DNA of 64,000 nucleotides from Caproicibacterium sp. BJN0003. GTDB taxonomy: Bacteria; Bacillota; Clostridia; Oscillospirales; Acutalibacteraceae. The notes below the pieces were generated by a model, which was not told the DNA's origin, searched no databases, and saw only the letters and a program-made list of their open reading frames with translations. The stretch is from assembly GCF_026314295.1 (NCBI RefSeq), contig NZ_CP111108.1:2046001-2110000 (forward strand), given 5' to 3'. Positions 1-12,045 of this stretch are shown piece after piece. The position numbers and the translations under genes are program-made. Each line of letters starts with the position of its first letter. Position 1 is the stretch's first letter.

Positions 1-1185
1 AATCTTAACAAAATCGGAGAATTTATAGCGTGTCCATCCAACTGTCATCATATTTTGTGGAGCTGCAAAAGGAGTCGCATACGAGGCTGCTCCAGCTAGT
101 GTAATGACCATTGCTACAGCGTAAGGACTTACGTTAATGGACTGTGCAATCGAAAATCCGATCGGTAAGAACAGAAGAATGGTAGGAATATTTGACATAA
201 CCTGTGTCAGCAGAGCGGCCGCAAAGAAAATAACGGTGGTAATCATAAAAGTATTTGGATGCTCGCCAAGAATATTCAGAATCATCTTAGCCATAGCATC
301 GCCGGCACCGCTGTTCTGTACACCGGTAGAAATTGCTGTAAGGGATCCCACCAAAACGAGGCAGTTCCAGTCGATTGCATGGATAGCATCTTTGACAGAC
401 ATACATTTGGTTCCGACAACCACTAAAGCACCCACAACAGCCGCAATATGCATTGGTACATTTTTAGGATTCATTGCAATCACGACCAGCACGCACAGCA
501 TGGTAACGCTGGCAATAACTGCTTTCTTTTTATTAAGCTCTTTCTTTTCCGTATCGGCAAATTCAGGAATATAGCCGGTATCAGGAATGAATTTTGAGCC
601 AATGAACGTAAAGTAAAGAGTTCCAAGAATGCAAACTGCAATACCAAATGGTGTAATTGTAAAAAATCCAAAAGGCTGATAGCCCATTTGACTCATAACA
701 CTAGCAGCAGAAGCGTTAGATCCTACACCCACGAGTGTAAGGAAGCCGCCAAACTGTGCACCAAAAAGCAATGCTAACAAGGATCTTGAAGGACCAACTC
801 CGGCAGAAATACACATTGCCGTCACCAGCGGAGCCATAGCGACCATGACTCCAATATTGCTGCAGACACCACTAATGAGACAAGAGACAATTAAAGTTGC
901 AAGAATAATATTTCGCTCGTTTTTTCCGGTAATCTTAACCATTTTTTGTCCGATTACATCTGTAATGCCGGTATGAAAAAGTGAAGATCCTAAAACCATC
1001 ATACCAGCTAACAAAATAATAGTGGTACTATTATAACCGGTAAAAACATCAGTAATTTTGATAATTCCAGTATAAGCAAAAGCAAGAGAAGCACCGATAG
1101 CAGTAACAACAATGGGAACTGGTTCCCATATAAACAGGACAATCGTAATTGCCAAAATAATCAAGGCAATTATCGGTTGACTCAT
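1..1185 (-). CDS. SLC13/DASS-type anion transporter, 3' end cut by window edge
   Basis: Inner-membrane permease, probably for dicarboxylates or related organic anions driven by sodium or protons. The reading frame starts at ATG 1185 behind AAAGGAGTGGG and stays open to base 1, giving 395 residues without a stop, so the C-terminus lies outside the window. Many hydrophobic segments are visible. The motif GGFLTLVGVGSNASAAS near residue 150 matches the conserved substrate-loop signature of the DASS family, and a second such segment (TLAGAASYATPFAAP) lies near the cut end. It is the last visible gene after the RraA-like and dehydrogenase genes, so it probably imports the substrate they process. 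Substrate is not known from sequence; an ArsB/CitT-type permease is the alternative. Confidence 0.85.
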   Translation of the reverse strand, partial: MSQPIIALIILAITIVLFIWEPVPIVVTAIGASLAFAYTGIIKITDVFTGYNSTTIILLAGMMVLGSSLFHTGITDVIGQKMVKITGKNERNIILATLIVSCLISGVCSNIGVMVAMAPLVTAMCISAGVGPSRSLLALLFGAQFGGFLTLVGVGSNASAASVMSQMGYQPFGFFTITPFGIAVCILGTLYFTFIGSKFIPDTGYIPEFADTEKKELNKKKAVIASVTMLCVLVVIAMNPKNVPMHIAAVVGALVVVGTKCMSVKDAIHAIDWNCLVLVGSLTAISTGVQNSGAGDAMAKMILNILGEHPNTFMITTVIFFAAALLTQVMSNIPTILLFLPIGFSIAQSINVSPYAVAMVITLAGAASYATPFAAPQNMMTVGWTRYKFSDFVKI

Positions 1186-1269
1186 TACAACCCACTCCTT
1201 TTTATCATTTTTATTCCAATATCAAATTTTTCTTCCAATATCAAAAGCTTTTACTCTAAGCTAAAAATT

Positions 1270-1971
1270 TCAGGGACGATAGATCTCATCGATAATATCA
1301 AAGCCCTTTTCTTCAAGACTTTTTTCCACCCAGGCACGGTTAGCAGTACCATTTTTGGCTGCAATCAGTTTCTTTTCGTCAGCTTCCTGGAATTTTTGTG
1401 CATCTTTCAGAACAACAGCTGCATCTTTTCTTGGAATGACGATCACACCATCCGGATCAGCAAGAATAATGTCTCCAGGGTTTACACTGATTTCACCGCA
1501 GGAGATAGGAACATTGATTTCACCCGGTCCCTCTTTATAAGGACCTCCTGGGGTAGTACCGGTACAATAAACGGGGAAATCCCAATTTCCGATTTCATCA
1601 ATATCGCGAATAGGGCCATCGAGGATAATTCCGGCAACCTTTTTAGTCTCTTTCAAATAAGCCATCATGACTTCGCCCATCAATGCACGGGTGGAATCCT
1701 CTTCATTTGATACGACCAGCACATCCCCTTCGTTACAGAAATTCAAGGCAGCGTGAAGAGTAAGGTTATCACCTGCACGGCATTTAACCGTATAAGCAGG
1801 TCCCACCATCATTTGTGCTTTCGGTTTGCTTACCAGCTTGATGCGTGGATTCATGGCACAGCTGCGTCCCATCACATCTGCTGTATTAGAGGCCGGAACT
1901 GATTTAAACTGATTCATAATTTCAGGATCGGGCATCTCACGTTTTAGATAAATCCTTTTTCCAACAGGCAT
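1270..1971 (-). CDS. RraA-like / 4-hydroxy-4-methyl-2-oxoglutarate aldolase family protein
   Basis: 233 residues, full length for the family. Members are class II, metal-dependent aldolases/decarboxylases acting on 4-hydroxy-2-oxo acids or oxaloacetate; related RraA proteins bind RNase E. The conserved AGIILDGPIRD stretch near residue 115 carries the substrate-binding Arg and metal-binding Asp, and ADPDGVIVIP near residue 170 is the second family signature. Starts at ATG 1971 with GGGAGGAGC upstream. It lies 17 bases after the dehydrogenase and 84 bases before the transporter, which favours a catabolic aldolase over a regulator of RNase E. Exact substrate unknown. Confidence 0.85.
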   Translation of the reverse strand: MPVGKRIYLKREMPDPEIMNQFKSVPASNTADVMGRSCAMNPRIKLVSKPKAQMMVGPAYTVKCRAGDNLTLHAALNFCNEGDVLVVSNEEDSTRALMGEVMMAYLKETKKVAGIILDGPIRDIDEIGNWDFPVYCTGTTPGGPYKEGPGEINVPISCGEISVNPGDIILADPDGVIVIPRKDAAVVLKDAQKFQEADEKKLIAAKNGTANRAWVEKSLEEKGFDIIDEIYRP

Positions 1972-1988
1972 TTTTAAGCTCCTCCCTA

Positions 1989-2864
1989 TTATTTCACACG
2001 GATTGTTTCAATAATTTCTTTCCATCCGGAAGGTTTCTTGTCCACATAGCGCTTTGCAAAGTCATATTCCTCAAGATCCTGCAAACGTTGTTTTGTGGCT
2101 TTTGTCATATCAGAGCTGAGATTTGCTTCGCCCAACATGGCAATAGATCCCTTCAATTCCGCGGCACGCCGAGTGCAGTGAAGAGCTGAACCAGTAACAA
2201 GACGGTCAAGATGGCTTGTAAATGGAATTCCATCCATGGATTTTGAAATAGAAGCGATTACTTCTTCGGATACTCCATAGGCATCAGCTGCCTGAAGCAT
2301 CTCGATCATTAATCCTGCAATTCCTTTCATGTAAATACTGCGCACCAGTTTAATGGCGGACGCCGCCCCGGCCTTTTCTCCAGCCAACGTAATCTTCATA
2401 CCATAAGGCGTCATAAGTTTTTTAAATTCTTCTGCTCCATTTCCACTGGCAGTAATCGGAACCCGATGCTGATCTTTTGGCAAAGAGCCCAACATTGCGG
2501 CATCCGTAAAAAGAACACCTGTATTCTTGACCTGTTCCCAGATTGCCTGCTTTATAGAAGGTGTTGAAGCACTCACATCCACATAAAGCTGACCCGGACG
2601 AAGGACACTTTCGACATCTTTACATACATCCATCGTAAAAGAAGAAGGAACTGCTGCAAAAATCAGGTCTGCCCACTGTGCGATTTCTTTGTTGGAAGAC
2701 ACTAAAGTAACTCCTGCTGCTTCTGCACGGGTATGCACCTGTTTTCCCATAACACTGTCATTCATCATAGCATCGGTGGCCCTAATCCCTTTTAGTCCTT
2801 CTTTGTTTAATCCAAAAGAGATATTATAGGCGGCCTCTCCATAGCCAATAAAACCGATCTTCAT
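1989..2864 (-). CDS. NAD(P)-dependent dehydrogenase, 6-phosphogluconate-dehydrogenase-like with DUF1932 domain
   Basis: 291 residues. The N-terminal Rossmann domain begins MKIGFIGYGEAAYNIS, a nucleotide-binding glycine loop of the beta-hydroxyacid dehydrogenase superfamily. The C-terminal half (about residues 190-260) resembles DUF1932, with the SAIKLVRSIYMKG helix supplying the usual catalytic Lys region. The family oxidises 3-hydroxy acids; the true substrate here is not known. Start ATG 2864 has GGAGGGTTTC upstream. It is the first gene of the operon facing the LysR gene, with RraA-like aldolase and anion transporter downstream, so it probably oxidises an imported hydroxy acid before or after aldol cleavage. 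Confidence 0.85.
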   Translation of the reverse strand: MKIGFIGYGEAAYNISFGLNKEGLKGIRATDAMMNDSVMGKQVHTRAEAAGVTLVSSNKEIAQWADLIFAAVPSSFTMDVCKDVESVLRPGQLYVDVSASTPSIKQAIWEQVKNTGVLFTDAAMLGSLPKDQHRVPITASGNGAEEFKKLMTPYGMKITLAGEKAGAASAIKLVRSIYMKGIAGLMIEMLQAADAYGVSEEVIASISKSMDGIPFTSHLDRLVTGSALHCTRRAAELKGSIAMLGEANLSSDMTKATKQRLQDLEEYDFAKRYVDKKPSGWKEIIETIRVK

Positions 2865-2905
2865 AGAAACCCTCCAAATAGGAATTTTGTCAACAGCCGC
2901 GCGAC

Positions 2906-2934
2906 TTGCATATCTGACAGTTACATGTTAATAT
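2906..2934 (+). promoter_or_regulatory. Candidate promoter of the LysR gene in the divergent intergenic region
   Basis: TTGCAT (2906-2911), 17-base spacer, TAATAT (2929-2934) on the plus strand, 70 bases before the LysR ATG. The 139-base divergent region should also hold the minus-strand operon promoter and the LysR operator, but no clear T-N11-A box could be chosen. Confidence 0.4.
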
Positions 2935-3003
2935 AAGAGTTAGTACAAATCAAACAGGATATTTTTAAAAAATTCACAAATAATTTTTGTGGAGGAAAAC
3001 AAT

Positions 3004-3960
3004 ATGGATCTTACAAGTCTCTTTTATTTTTCAGAGCTCACAAAGGATCTTAACATGACGCATACCGCAAATCGGCTATTTATTTCTCAGCAAACACTGA
3101 GTAATCATATCCAGCGTTTAGAAGATTTCTATGGTGTAAAACTGTTTAATCGTAAGCCAAAACTCACGCTGACCTGCGCAGGCGAATTTGTGCTGGCCTT
3201 TGCGAATGTTGTTAATAAAGAACAAACAAATCTAAAAGATATTCTTTCTGATATCAAACAGGAAGAGCGCGGCGTGCTACGTTTTGGTGCCAGTACGCTG
3301 CGGATGAATGCATGCTTACCAAATATTCTTCCGAAATTTTCCGCCAGATATCCAAACGTAGAAATTCGGATTACGGATACAATTTCCTCAAAACTTGAGC
3401 CCATGGTTCTAGATGGAGAACTAGATTTTGCGATTGTTTTATCGGAAGAAGAAAATTCCAAACTGCTCAATTGGGATCTGATGACTGATCAAATTTACCT
3501 CTGCGTAGCTGATTCGCTTTTACAGCAGTATTATAAAGACGAAGCAAACTCACTGAAAGCGGCAGCACTTCACGGAGCCAATATCAGCGATTTTTCGAAG
3601 CTGCCATTCTGCATCCTTTCGAATCGAATGGGGCGTAAAATTAAGGAATGCTTTGATAACGCGGGCGTAATGCCAAAAGTATATATGACGAGTTCTTATA
3701 CGCAGATCAGTTCTATTATTTGCTTTAAAAAACTGGCAGCCTGCTTTGCTTCGCAAATGTGCCTTGTGAATCAACGGAAAGACATTCCAGAAGACATTAA
3801 TATTTTTCCAGTCTACTGTCAAAGCGAGCCATTAAACCAACACCTATCTCTGATTCGGCATAAAGAGCGGTATTTGTCACATCCCTCAAAATATTTTCTA
3901 GAGCTTTTATTTCAATATTTCTCTGAAATTGAACAAATTCATATGAATCGAATTGTTTAA
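3004..3960 (+). CDS. LysR-family transcriptional regulator
   Basis: 318 residues with an N-terminal winged helix-turn-helix (SELTKDLNMTHTANRLFISQ, about residues 8-27) and a periplasmic-binding-protein-like effector domain. An in-frame GTG at 2989 is unlikely to be the start because it overlaps the ribosome binding site; ATG 3004 lies 8 bases after GGAGG (2991-2995). It is transcribed divergently from the dehydrogenase-aldolase-transporter operon, the usual arrangement for a LysR protein that controls its neighbour and itself. The effector is probably the imported acid or a breakdown product (inference). Confidence 0.9.
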   Translation: MDLTSLFYFSELTKDLNMTHTANRLFISQQTLSNHIQRLEDFYGVKLFNRKPKLTLTCAGEFVLAFANVVNKEQTNLKDILSDIKQEERGVLRFGASTLRMNACLPNILPKFSARYPNVEIRITDTISSKLEPMVLDGELDFAIVLSEEENSKLLNWDLMTDQIYLCVADSLLQQYYKDEANSLKAAALHGANISDFSKLPFCILSNRMGRKIKECFDNAGVMPKVYMTSSYTQISSIICFKKLAACFASQMCLVNQRKDIPEDINIFPVYCQSEPLNQHLSLIRHKERYLSHPSKYFLELLFQYFSEIEQIHMNRIV

Positions 3961-3981
3961 TATTTGAAAGCATATAAAATT

Positions 3982-4009
3982 TAGCCTATCTGTAAAAGCA
4001 GATAGGCTA
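3982..4009. terminator. Perfect 11-bp hairpin between the LysR gene and the rRNA operon
   Basis: TAGCCTATCTG (3982-3992) and CAGATAGGCTA (3999-4009) form a perfect stem with a six-base loop. The flanking T-run lies on the minus strand, so it is probably a last barrier to rRNA-operon transcripts and may also end the convergent LysR transcript. Confidence 0.6.
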
Positions 4010-4016
4010 AAAAAGT

Positions 4017-4040
4017 CCCCGCTGACTTTAATCAGCGGGG
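4017..4040 (-). terminator. Second rho-independent terminator of the rRNA operon
   Basis: CCCCGCTGA and TCAGCGGGG form a perfect 9-bp stem around a six-base loop. Read on the minus strand it is followed by GACTTTTTT. Confidence 0.8.
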
Positions 4041-4056
4041 AAATAAAATATCAACT

Positions 4057-4095
4057 TAAAAAAGAAAAACCGGGCAGCCAAGCTGGCAGCCCGGA
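4057..4095 (-). terminator. First rho-independent terminator of the rRNA operon
   Basis: GC-rich stem CCGGGC/GCCCGG with inner GCCA/TGGC pairing (about 4070-4094), followed on the minus strand by TTTTTCTTTTTT. It lies just after the tRNA-Lys gene. Confidence 0.85.
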
Positions 4096-4102
4096 AGTAG
4101 TT

Positions 4103-4178
4103 TGGTGCACCATCAGGGACTCGAACCCGGGACACCCTGATTAAGAGTCAGGTGCTCTACCAACTGAGCTAATGGTGC
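4103..4178 (-). tRNA. tRNA-Lys (anticodon CTT)
   Basis: A full cloverleaf can be folded: acceptor GCACCAT/ATGGTGC, D arm GCTC/GAGC, anticodon stem CCTGA/TCAGG around loop CTCTTAA with anticodon CTT, T loop TTCGAGT. The CCA end is encoded (4103-4105). It is the last gene of the rRNA operon, in the place where a 5S gene would be expected. Confidence 0.95.
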
Positions 4179-4195
4179 ATAAAACATGCACATTT

Positions 4196-4229
4196 TGTAC
4201 ACTGAAAACTGAATAAAGGTAAGTAGAAG
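4196..4229 (-). repeat. 3' arm of the 23S rRNA processing stem
   Basis: Plus-strand bases 4196-4229 are almost the reverse complement of 7204-7235; both hold the shared core ACTGAAAACTGAATAAAG or its complement. The two arms flank the 23S gene and would form the long duplex cut by RNase III-type processing enzymes. Confidence 0.75.
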
Positions 4230-4259
4230 AGAGAAAGAGCGCGGACCAAAGAAGGTTAA

Positions 4260-7090
<2,831 letters not shown>

Positions 7091-7203
7091 ATGTGTTCTT
7101 CTTTGGTTCTCAGCTGACGATGATCTCTCATCGTTGCTTAATGAAATTGTAGATTTGATAATAATTTCTAACAATGATTTCTCATTGTTGCGTTCAATAT
7201 CTG

Positions 7204-7235
7204 CTTCTACTTCTTTATTCAGTTTTCAATGTACA
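7204..7235 (-). repeat. 5' arm of the 23S rRNA processing stem
   Basis: Inverted partner of 4196-4229, lying between tRNA-Ile and the 23S 5' end. Pairing would bring the two ends of the 23S precursor together. Confidence 0.75.
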
Positions 7236-7253
7236 ACTTGCACCTTTCGGTGC

Positions 7254-7330
<77 letters not shown>

Positions 7331-7392
7331 ATGTTTCCGGCTTCCGGTTCTCACCGTCTGCCCATCTTTTCTTTTGGCCCCTTTCGGAGCCT

Positions 7393-7468
7393 TGGTGGAG
7401 ATAAACGGGATCGAACCGTTGACCTCCTGCTTGCAAAGCAGGCGCTCTCCCAGCTGAGCTATACCCCC
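7393..7468 (-). tRNA. tRNA-Ala (anticodon TGC)
   Basis: Cloverleaf with acceptor GGGGGTA/TATCTCC (two G-U pairs), anticodon stem CCTGC/GCAGG around TTTGCAA (anticodon TGC), T loop TTCGATC and encoded CCA. First gene of the 16S-23S spacer; the order Ala then Ile is the reverse of the common Ile then Ala. Confidence 0.96.
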
Positions 7469-7510
7469 ATAACTGGTGGCTGTTACCCTTCCACCTTCTG
7501 AAGTCCTTTT

Positions 7511-7536
7511 GCAAGGCCTTCAAAATTAAACAACGA
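7511..7536 (-). repeat. 3' arm of the 16S rRNA processing stem
   Basis: This stretch, with core TCAAAATTAAACAACGA, is nearly the reverse complement of 9289-9314. The arms flank the 16S gene, so the precursor ends can pair for processing. Confidence 0.7.
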
Positions 7537-7598
7537 TTAGAGACTCAGGAAACCTGACCTTGGAATGTCGTTAAATGCTTCCATTTAACTGTTCTCCA

Positions 7599-9129
<1,531 letters not shown>

Positions 9130-9288
9130 ATTTTATCAAAACGCTTCCGCGCTCTAATCGTATTTCAGAGCTTTCGTTAGCTCATTTCAAAACACTTGCG
9201 TGTTTTTCTTTTGTCCGTTTTTTACGAGTTTTTCTTCTCGTTCCGTTCCAATCCCTCTCGGAATCTTTCCGGGTCCCTTTGTCTCTTT

Positions 9289-9314
9289 TCGTTGTTTAAT
9301 TTTCAAGGTCCTGC
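9289..9314 (-). repeat. 5' arm of the 16S rRNA processing stem
   Basis: Inverted partner of 7511-7536, in the leader between the rRNA promoter and the 16S 5' end. Confidence 0.7.
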
Positions 9315-9405
9315 GCCGTCATATTGCACAAAGCTTGTTTTCAAAACTCATCATATTTCGTAGGAGTGTTTGAATTTTTTCGCTCCGTTTTTCGACGGCT
9401 TTATT

Positions 9406-9434
9406 ATAATATCATTTTAGTTACTGATTGTCAA
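9406..9434 (-). promoter_or_regulatory. rRNA operon promoter
   Basis: On the minus strand TTGACA (9434-9429), 17-base spacer, TATTAT (9411-9406). It lies about 275 bases upstream of the 16S 5' end. The 9130-9405 leader holds the 16S processing arm and no gene; 9435-9518 is the AT-rich end of the sigF region. Confidence 0.85.
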
Positions 9435-9518
9435 CAACTTTTTTCATCTTTTTGCAAATTTTATTTCGCCTCTACATGTATGGATCTTTTATATTTAAAA
9501 GCACCAGATTCTGTCGCC

Positions 9519-10166
9519 TTACCCAAGCATCTGCCGTAATTCAGTCAGAATCTTCTTTTCTCTTCTAGAAACCTGCACCTGTGTCATCCCGAGTCTTTGC
9601 GCTGTTTGATTTTGTGTCTGATCCTGAAAATAACGAAACCAGACTAATTTTCGATCATTTGCAGGCAAATCTTTTAATGCTTCGCGAAGAGACATAGACT
9701 CTGTAATCCGTTCTTCTTCCGACTCAGTCGGTAAATCCAGTTGTCCCTCTTCATCGTTTTCTTCTGTTAAAGAAAGCGGCATTTGGCCTGCGCAGAGAGC
9801 TTCGGCTGCTTCTTCTGAAGAAACCCCCAATCCGGCTGCGACTTCGCTTACAGTCGGCTGCCGGCCTTCTTTTACTGCAAATGAGCTGCTCCAACGATTT
9901 GCTTTACAGGCAAGGCTCTGCAATGTTCTCCCCATCTTAACAGTATTGCCCTCTCGAAAGAGCTTTTTCATCTCGCCTAAAATAACCGGTACAGCATAAG
10001 TTGAAAAGCAGCAGCCACGATTCTCATCAAAGCGATCGGCAGCCTTTACCAATCCTTCACATCCAGCCTGAACAAGATCATCATAATCTGCGCCGCGCCC
10101 GAGAAATCGTCTGGCACAGGCATGAACCAGCCCGATATTTTCTTGGGTGGCCTTTTCTCTATCCAT
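9519..10166 (-). CDS. sigF: RNA polymerase sporulation sigma factor SigF
   Basis: 215 residues of a sigma-70 family forespore-specific factor that directs early forespore transcription. Core-binding region 2 is visible (DYDDLVQAGCEGLVKAADRF, about residues 28-47, then FSTYAVPVILGEMKK), and the region 4 helix-turn-helix is QTAQRLGMTQVQVSRREKKI near the C-terminus. Slightly shorter than the Bacillus protein (about 255 residues), mostly at the N-terminus. Start ATG 10166 overlaps the spoIIAB stop by 8 bases. It is the third gene of the conserved spoIIAA-spoIIAB-sigF operon, held inactive by SpoIIAB until SpoIIAA is dephosphorylated. Confidence 0.95.
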   Translation of the reverse strand: MDREKATQENIGLVHACARRFLGRGADYDDLVQAGCEGLVKAADRFDENRGCCFSTYAVPVILGEMKKLFREGNTVKMGRTLQSLACKANRWSSSFAVKEGRQPTVSEVAAGLGVSSEEAAEALCAGQMPLSLTEENDEEGQLDLPTESEEERITESMSLREALKDLPANDRKLVWFRYFQDQTQNQTAQRLGMTQVQVSRREKKILTELRQMLG

Positions 10167-10602
10167 GGTGACGCGGACGGGGTGAAAAATCTTTTTCCAT
10201 AACGACAGTTGTGCCTTTTCCGACCTTGCTGCGCACTTTTAAACGATCGGTAAAACTTTGCATAACTGCAAACCCCAGCCCCGCACGTTCCTCTCCGCCG
10301 GTCGTAAACATTGGTTCCATTGCCTGTTTCACATCTTCGATTCCACAGCCGTGATCTTTGATTTTAACCTGGATCGTGTGTTCCCCATAAATCATGCAAT
10401 CTATGTAGACCATTCCGATCGTATTCCGATACCCGTGTACAATGCAGTTCGTTACAGCTTCTGAAACTGCTGTCCGCAGATCACACAGCTCGTCCACAGT
10501 CGGGTCAAGCTGCGAAGCAAAAGCTGCAACTGCAGTACGGGCAAATGCCTCATTGCTGCTAGCGCTTAAAAAGCGCAGGTGCATTTCATTCGTCGGTTTC
10601 AT
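10159..10602 (-). CDS. spoIIAB: Anti-sigma F factor / serine kinase SpoIIAB
   Basis: 147 residues with the GHKL ATPase fold: N-box EAVTNCIVHGY (about residues 47-57), G1 box KDHGCGIED and G2 box ERAGLGFAVM. It binds and blocks SigF in the predivisional cell and phosphorylates SpoIIAA. ATG 10602 lies inside the end of spoIIAA (17-base overlap), and its own end overlaps sigF, so the three genes are translationally coupled as in other spore formers. Confidence 0.95.
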   Translation of the reverse strand: MKPTNEMHLRFLSASSNEAFARTAVAAFASQLDPTVDELCDLRTAVSEAVTNCIVHGYRNTIGMVYIDCMIYGEHTIQVKIKDHGCGIEDVKQAMEPMFTTGGEERAGLGFAVMQSFTDRLKVRSKVGKGTTVVMEKDFSPRPRHHG

Positions 10603-10924
10603 TTTCTACACTCACTCCTTCTTCAATATCACATAGTTCTGACAATCCTGCCAGAGAAACAATTCGTTTTAGCTTTTCGGGCACATTTCGAATGGTAACG
10701 CGTCCTTTCCATAAATTCATCAGACGGCACCTTCCCAAAATCAGTCCTACCCCCGAACTATCCATAAAGCTAACCCCGGAAAAATCCAAGATCAAACGTC
10801 TCGGGCGAATATGTTCCGCCGCTTCATCGATTTCTTCCCGAAGCTTTCTGGCACAATGATGGTCAATTTCCCCATCCAAAAGTGCAGTAAGCTCGTCCTT
10901 TTTTAATTTTAGATCGACGCTCAA
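10586..10924 (-). CDS. spoIIAA: Anti-anti-sigma factor SpoIIAA
   Basis: 112-residue STAS-domain protein. The segment VSFMDSSGVGLILGR (about residues 51-65) holds the serine that SpoIIAB phosphorylates; SpoIIE, not in this window, would dephosphorylate it in the forespore. The start is TTG 10924, chosen because AAGGAGG lies 7 bases upstream and the protein then has the family length. First gene of the sigF operon. A SigH-type promoter would be expected upstream, but no convincing one was found. Confidence 0.93.
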   Translation of the reverse strand: MSVDLKLKKDELTALLDGEIDHHCARKLREEIDEAAEHIRPRRLILDFSGVSFMDSSGVGLILGRCRLMNLWKGRVTIRNVPEKLKRIVSLAGLSELCDIEEGVSVENETDE

Positions 10925-11023
10925 AAGAAGGCCTCCTTCATAAAAAATTCCTTATTCAAAAGAATAAAGAATTTCCGATGCAAAATTACGGGAACTAGGT
11001 CGAACCTCTACTATTAAGAAAAC

Positions 11024-11059
11024 AAAAAAAGAAGAGTACCATTTTTATAATGATACTCT
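11024..11059 (-). terminator. Terminator after metA
   Basis: AGAGTA/TACTCT stem (11033-11038 with 11054-11059) with an AT-rich loop, followed on the minus strand by TCTTTTTTTG. Confidence 0.7.
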
Positions 11060-11078
11060 CATAAAAACTTTTCTAATA

Positions 11079-12023
11079 TTACAGCATTGCGCAATCTAAA
11101 GAATTACGCCCGAGCAAGTCCAAATTAAAAGGCGTTGTTTGATACACAAAATAGTTAAGCCAATTTGTATAGAGAAGCTGCCCAGTAGCGCGCCATTTAT
11201 CGATTGGCTTTTTAGAAGGATCGTTATCCGGATAATAATGTTTCGGCATAGAAATCGGCAGACCACGGCTGACATCTCGAAAATATTCCTCTCCGAGAGT
11301 ACCGACATCATATTCCGAATGTCCCATTACAAAAAATTGCCGGCCCTCTTGATCCCCGACAATGTGGACCCCGGCTTCTTCCGAGACAGACATCAGCTTT
11401 AGTTCTGGAACTTTCCGAATATCTTCTGCCGTCACTTCGCTGTGTCGGGAATGTGGGACCCAATACTCATCATCAAATCCGCGGAACAGTCTTGACTTTT
11501 TTGTCAGTGCATGATGTTTAAAAACGCCGAATAGCTTTTCCGGCAGAATATGTTTTGGGACCCCATAATGATAATAAAGCGCCGCCTGTGCTCCCCAACA
11601 AATATGGAAAGTGGAATGGACATGTGTGGTTGTCCAATCAAAGATTTTGCACAGTTCTGGCCAGTACTCCACCTCTTCATAATCGATCAGTTCTACCGGT
11701 GCACCCGTTATAATACAGCCGTCATAGTGACTCTCTTCGATCTCATCAAACGTTTTGTAAAAAGCCAACAGATGATCTTCCGGCGTATTCTTGCTCTTAT
11801 GAGAAGCCATTTGTACCAAATCGACTTCAATCTGCAAAGGCGTATTTGCCATACAGCGTAAAATCTGTGTTTCTGTTGTAATTTTAATCGGCATCAGGTT
11901 CACCAGCGCAATCCGCAAAGGCCTGATATCCTGATGCAGTGCCCGACGTTCGGTCATCACGAAAATATGCTCACCCTGCAAGACACTCCTTGCCGGTAAG
12001 TCATCCGGAATTTTAATCGGCAT
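11079..12023 (-). CDS. metA: Homoserine O-acetyltransferase (MetA type)
   Basis: 314 residues, full family length. It acylates homoserine in the first committed step of methionine synthesis. Catalytic residues are in the expected places: Cys142 in HICWGAQAALYYHYG, His235 and Glu237 in VMGHSEYD. Residue 111 is Glu (TGAPVELIDYEEV); in this family Glu111 is known to favour acetyl-CoA and Gly111 succinyl-CoA, so acetyl transfer is predicted despite the usual succinyltransferase label. Start ATG 12023, 22 bases after telA, so it shares a transcript with xpaC and telA. No SAM riboswitch precedes it. Confidence 0.92.
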   Translation of the reverse strand: MPIKIPDDLPARSVLQGEHIFVMTERRALHQDIRPLRIALVNLMPIKITTETQILRCMANTPLQIEVDLVQMASHKSKNTPEDHLLAFYKTFDEIEESHYDGCIITGAPVELIDYEEVEYWPELCKIFDWTTTHVHSTFHICWGAQAALYYHYGVPKHILPEKLFGVFKHHALTKKSRLFRGFDDEYWVPHSRHSEVTAEDIRKVPELKLMSVSEEAGVHIVGDQEGRQFFVMGHSEYDVGTLGEEYFRDVSRGLPISMPKHYYPDNDPSKKPIDKWRATGQLLYTNWLNYFVYQTTPFNLDLLGRNSLDCAML

Positions 12024-12045
12024 GCTCTACCATTTCCTTCTTTTT

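Noticed and set aside
137-574. 145-residue plus-strand frame
   Set aside because: Antisense to the SLC13-type gene, whose own frame carries the family motifs.
1177-1710. 177-residue plus-strand frame
   Set aside because: It is antisense to the RraA-like gene and has no family resemblance.
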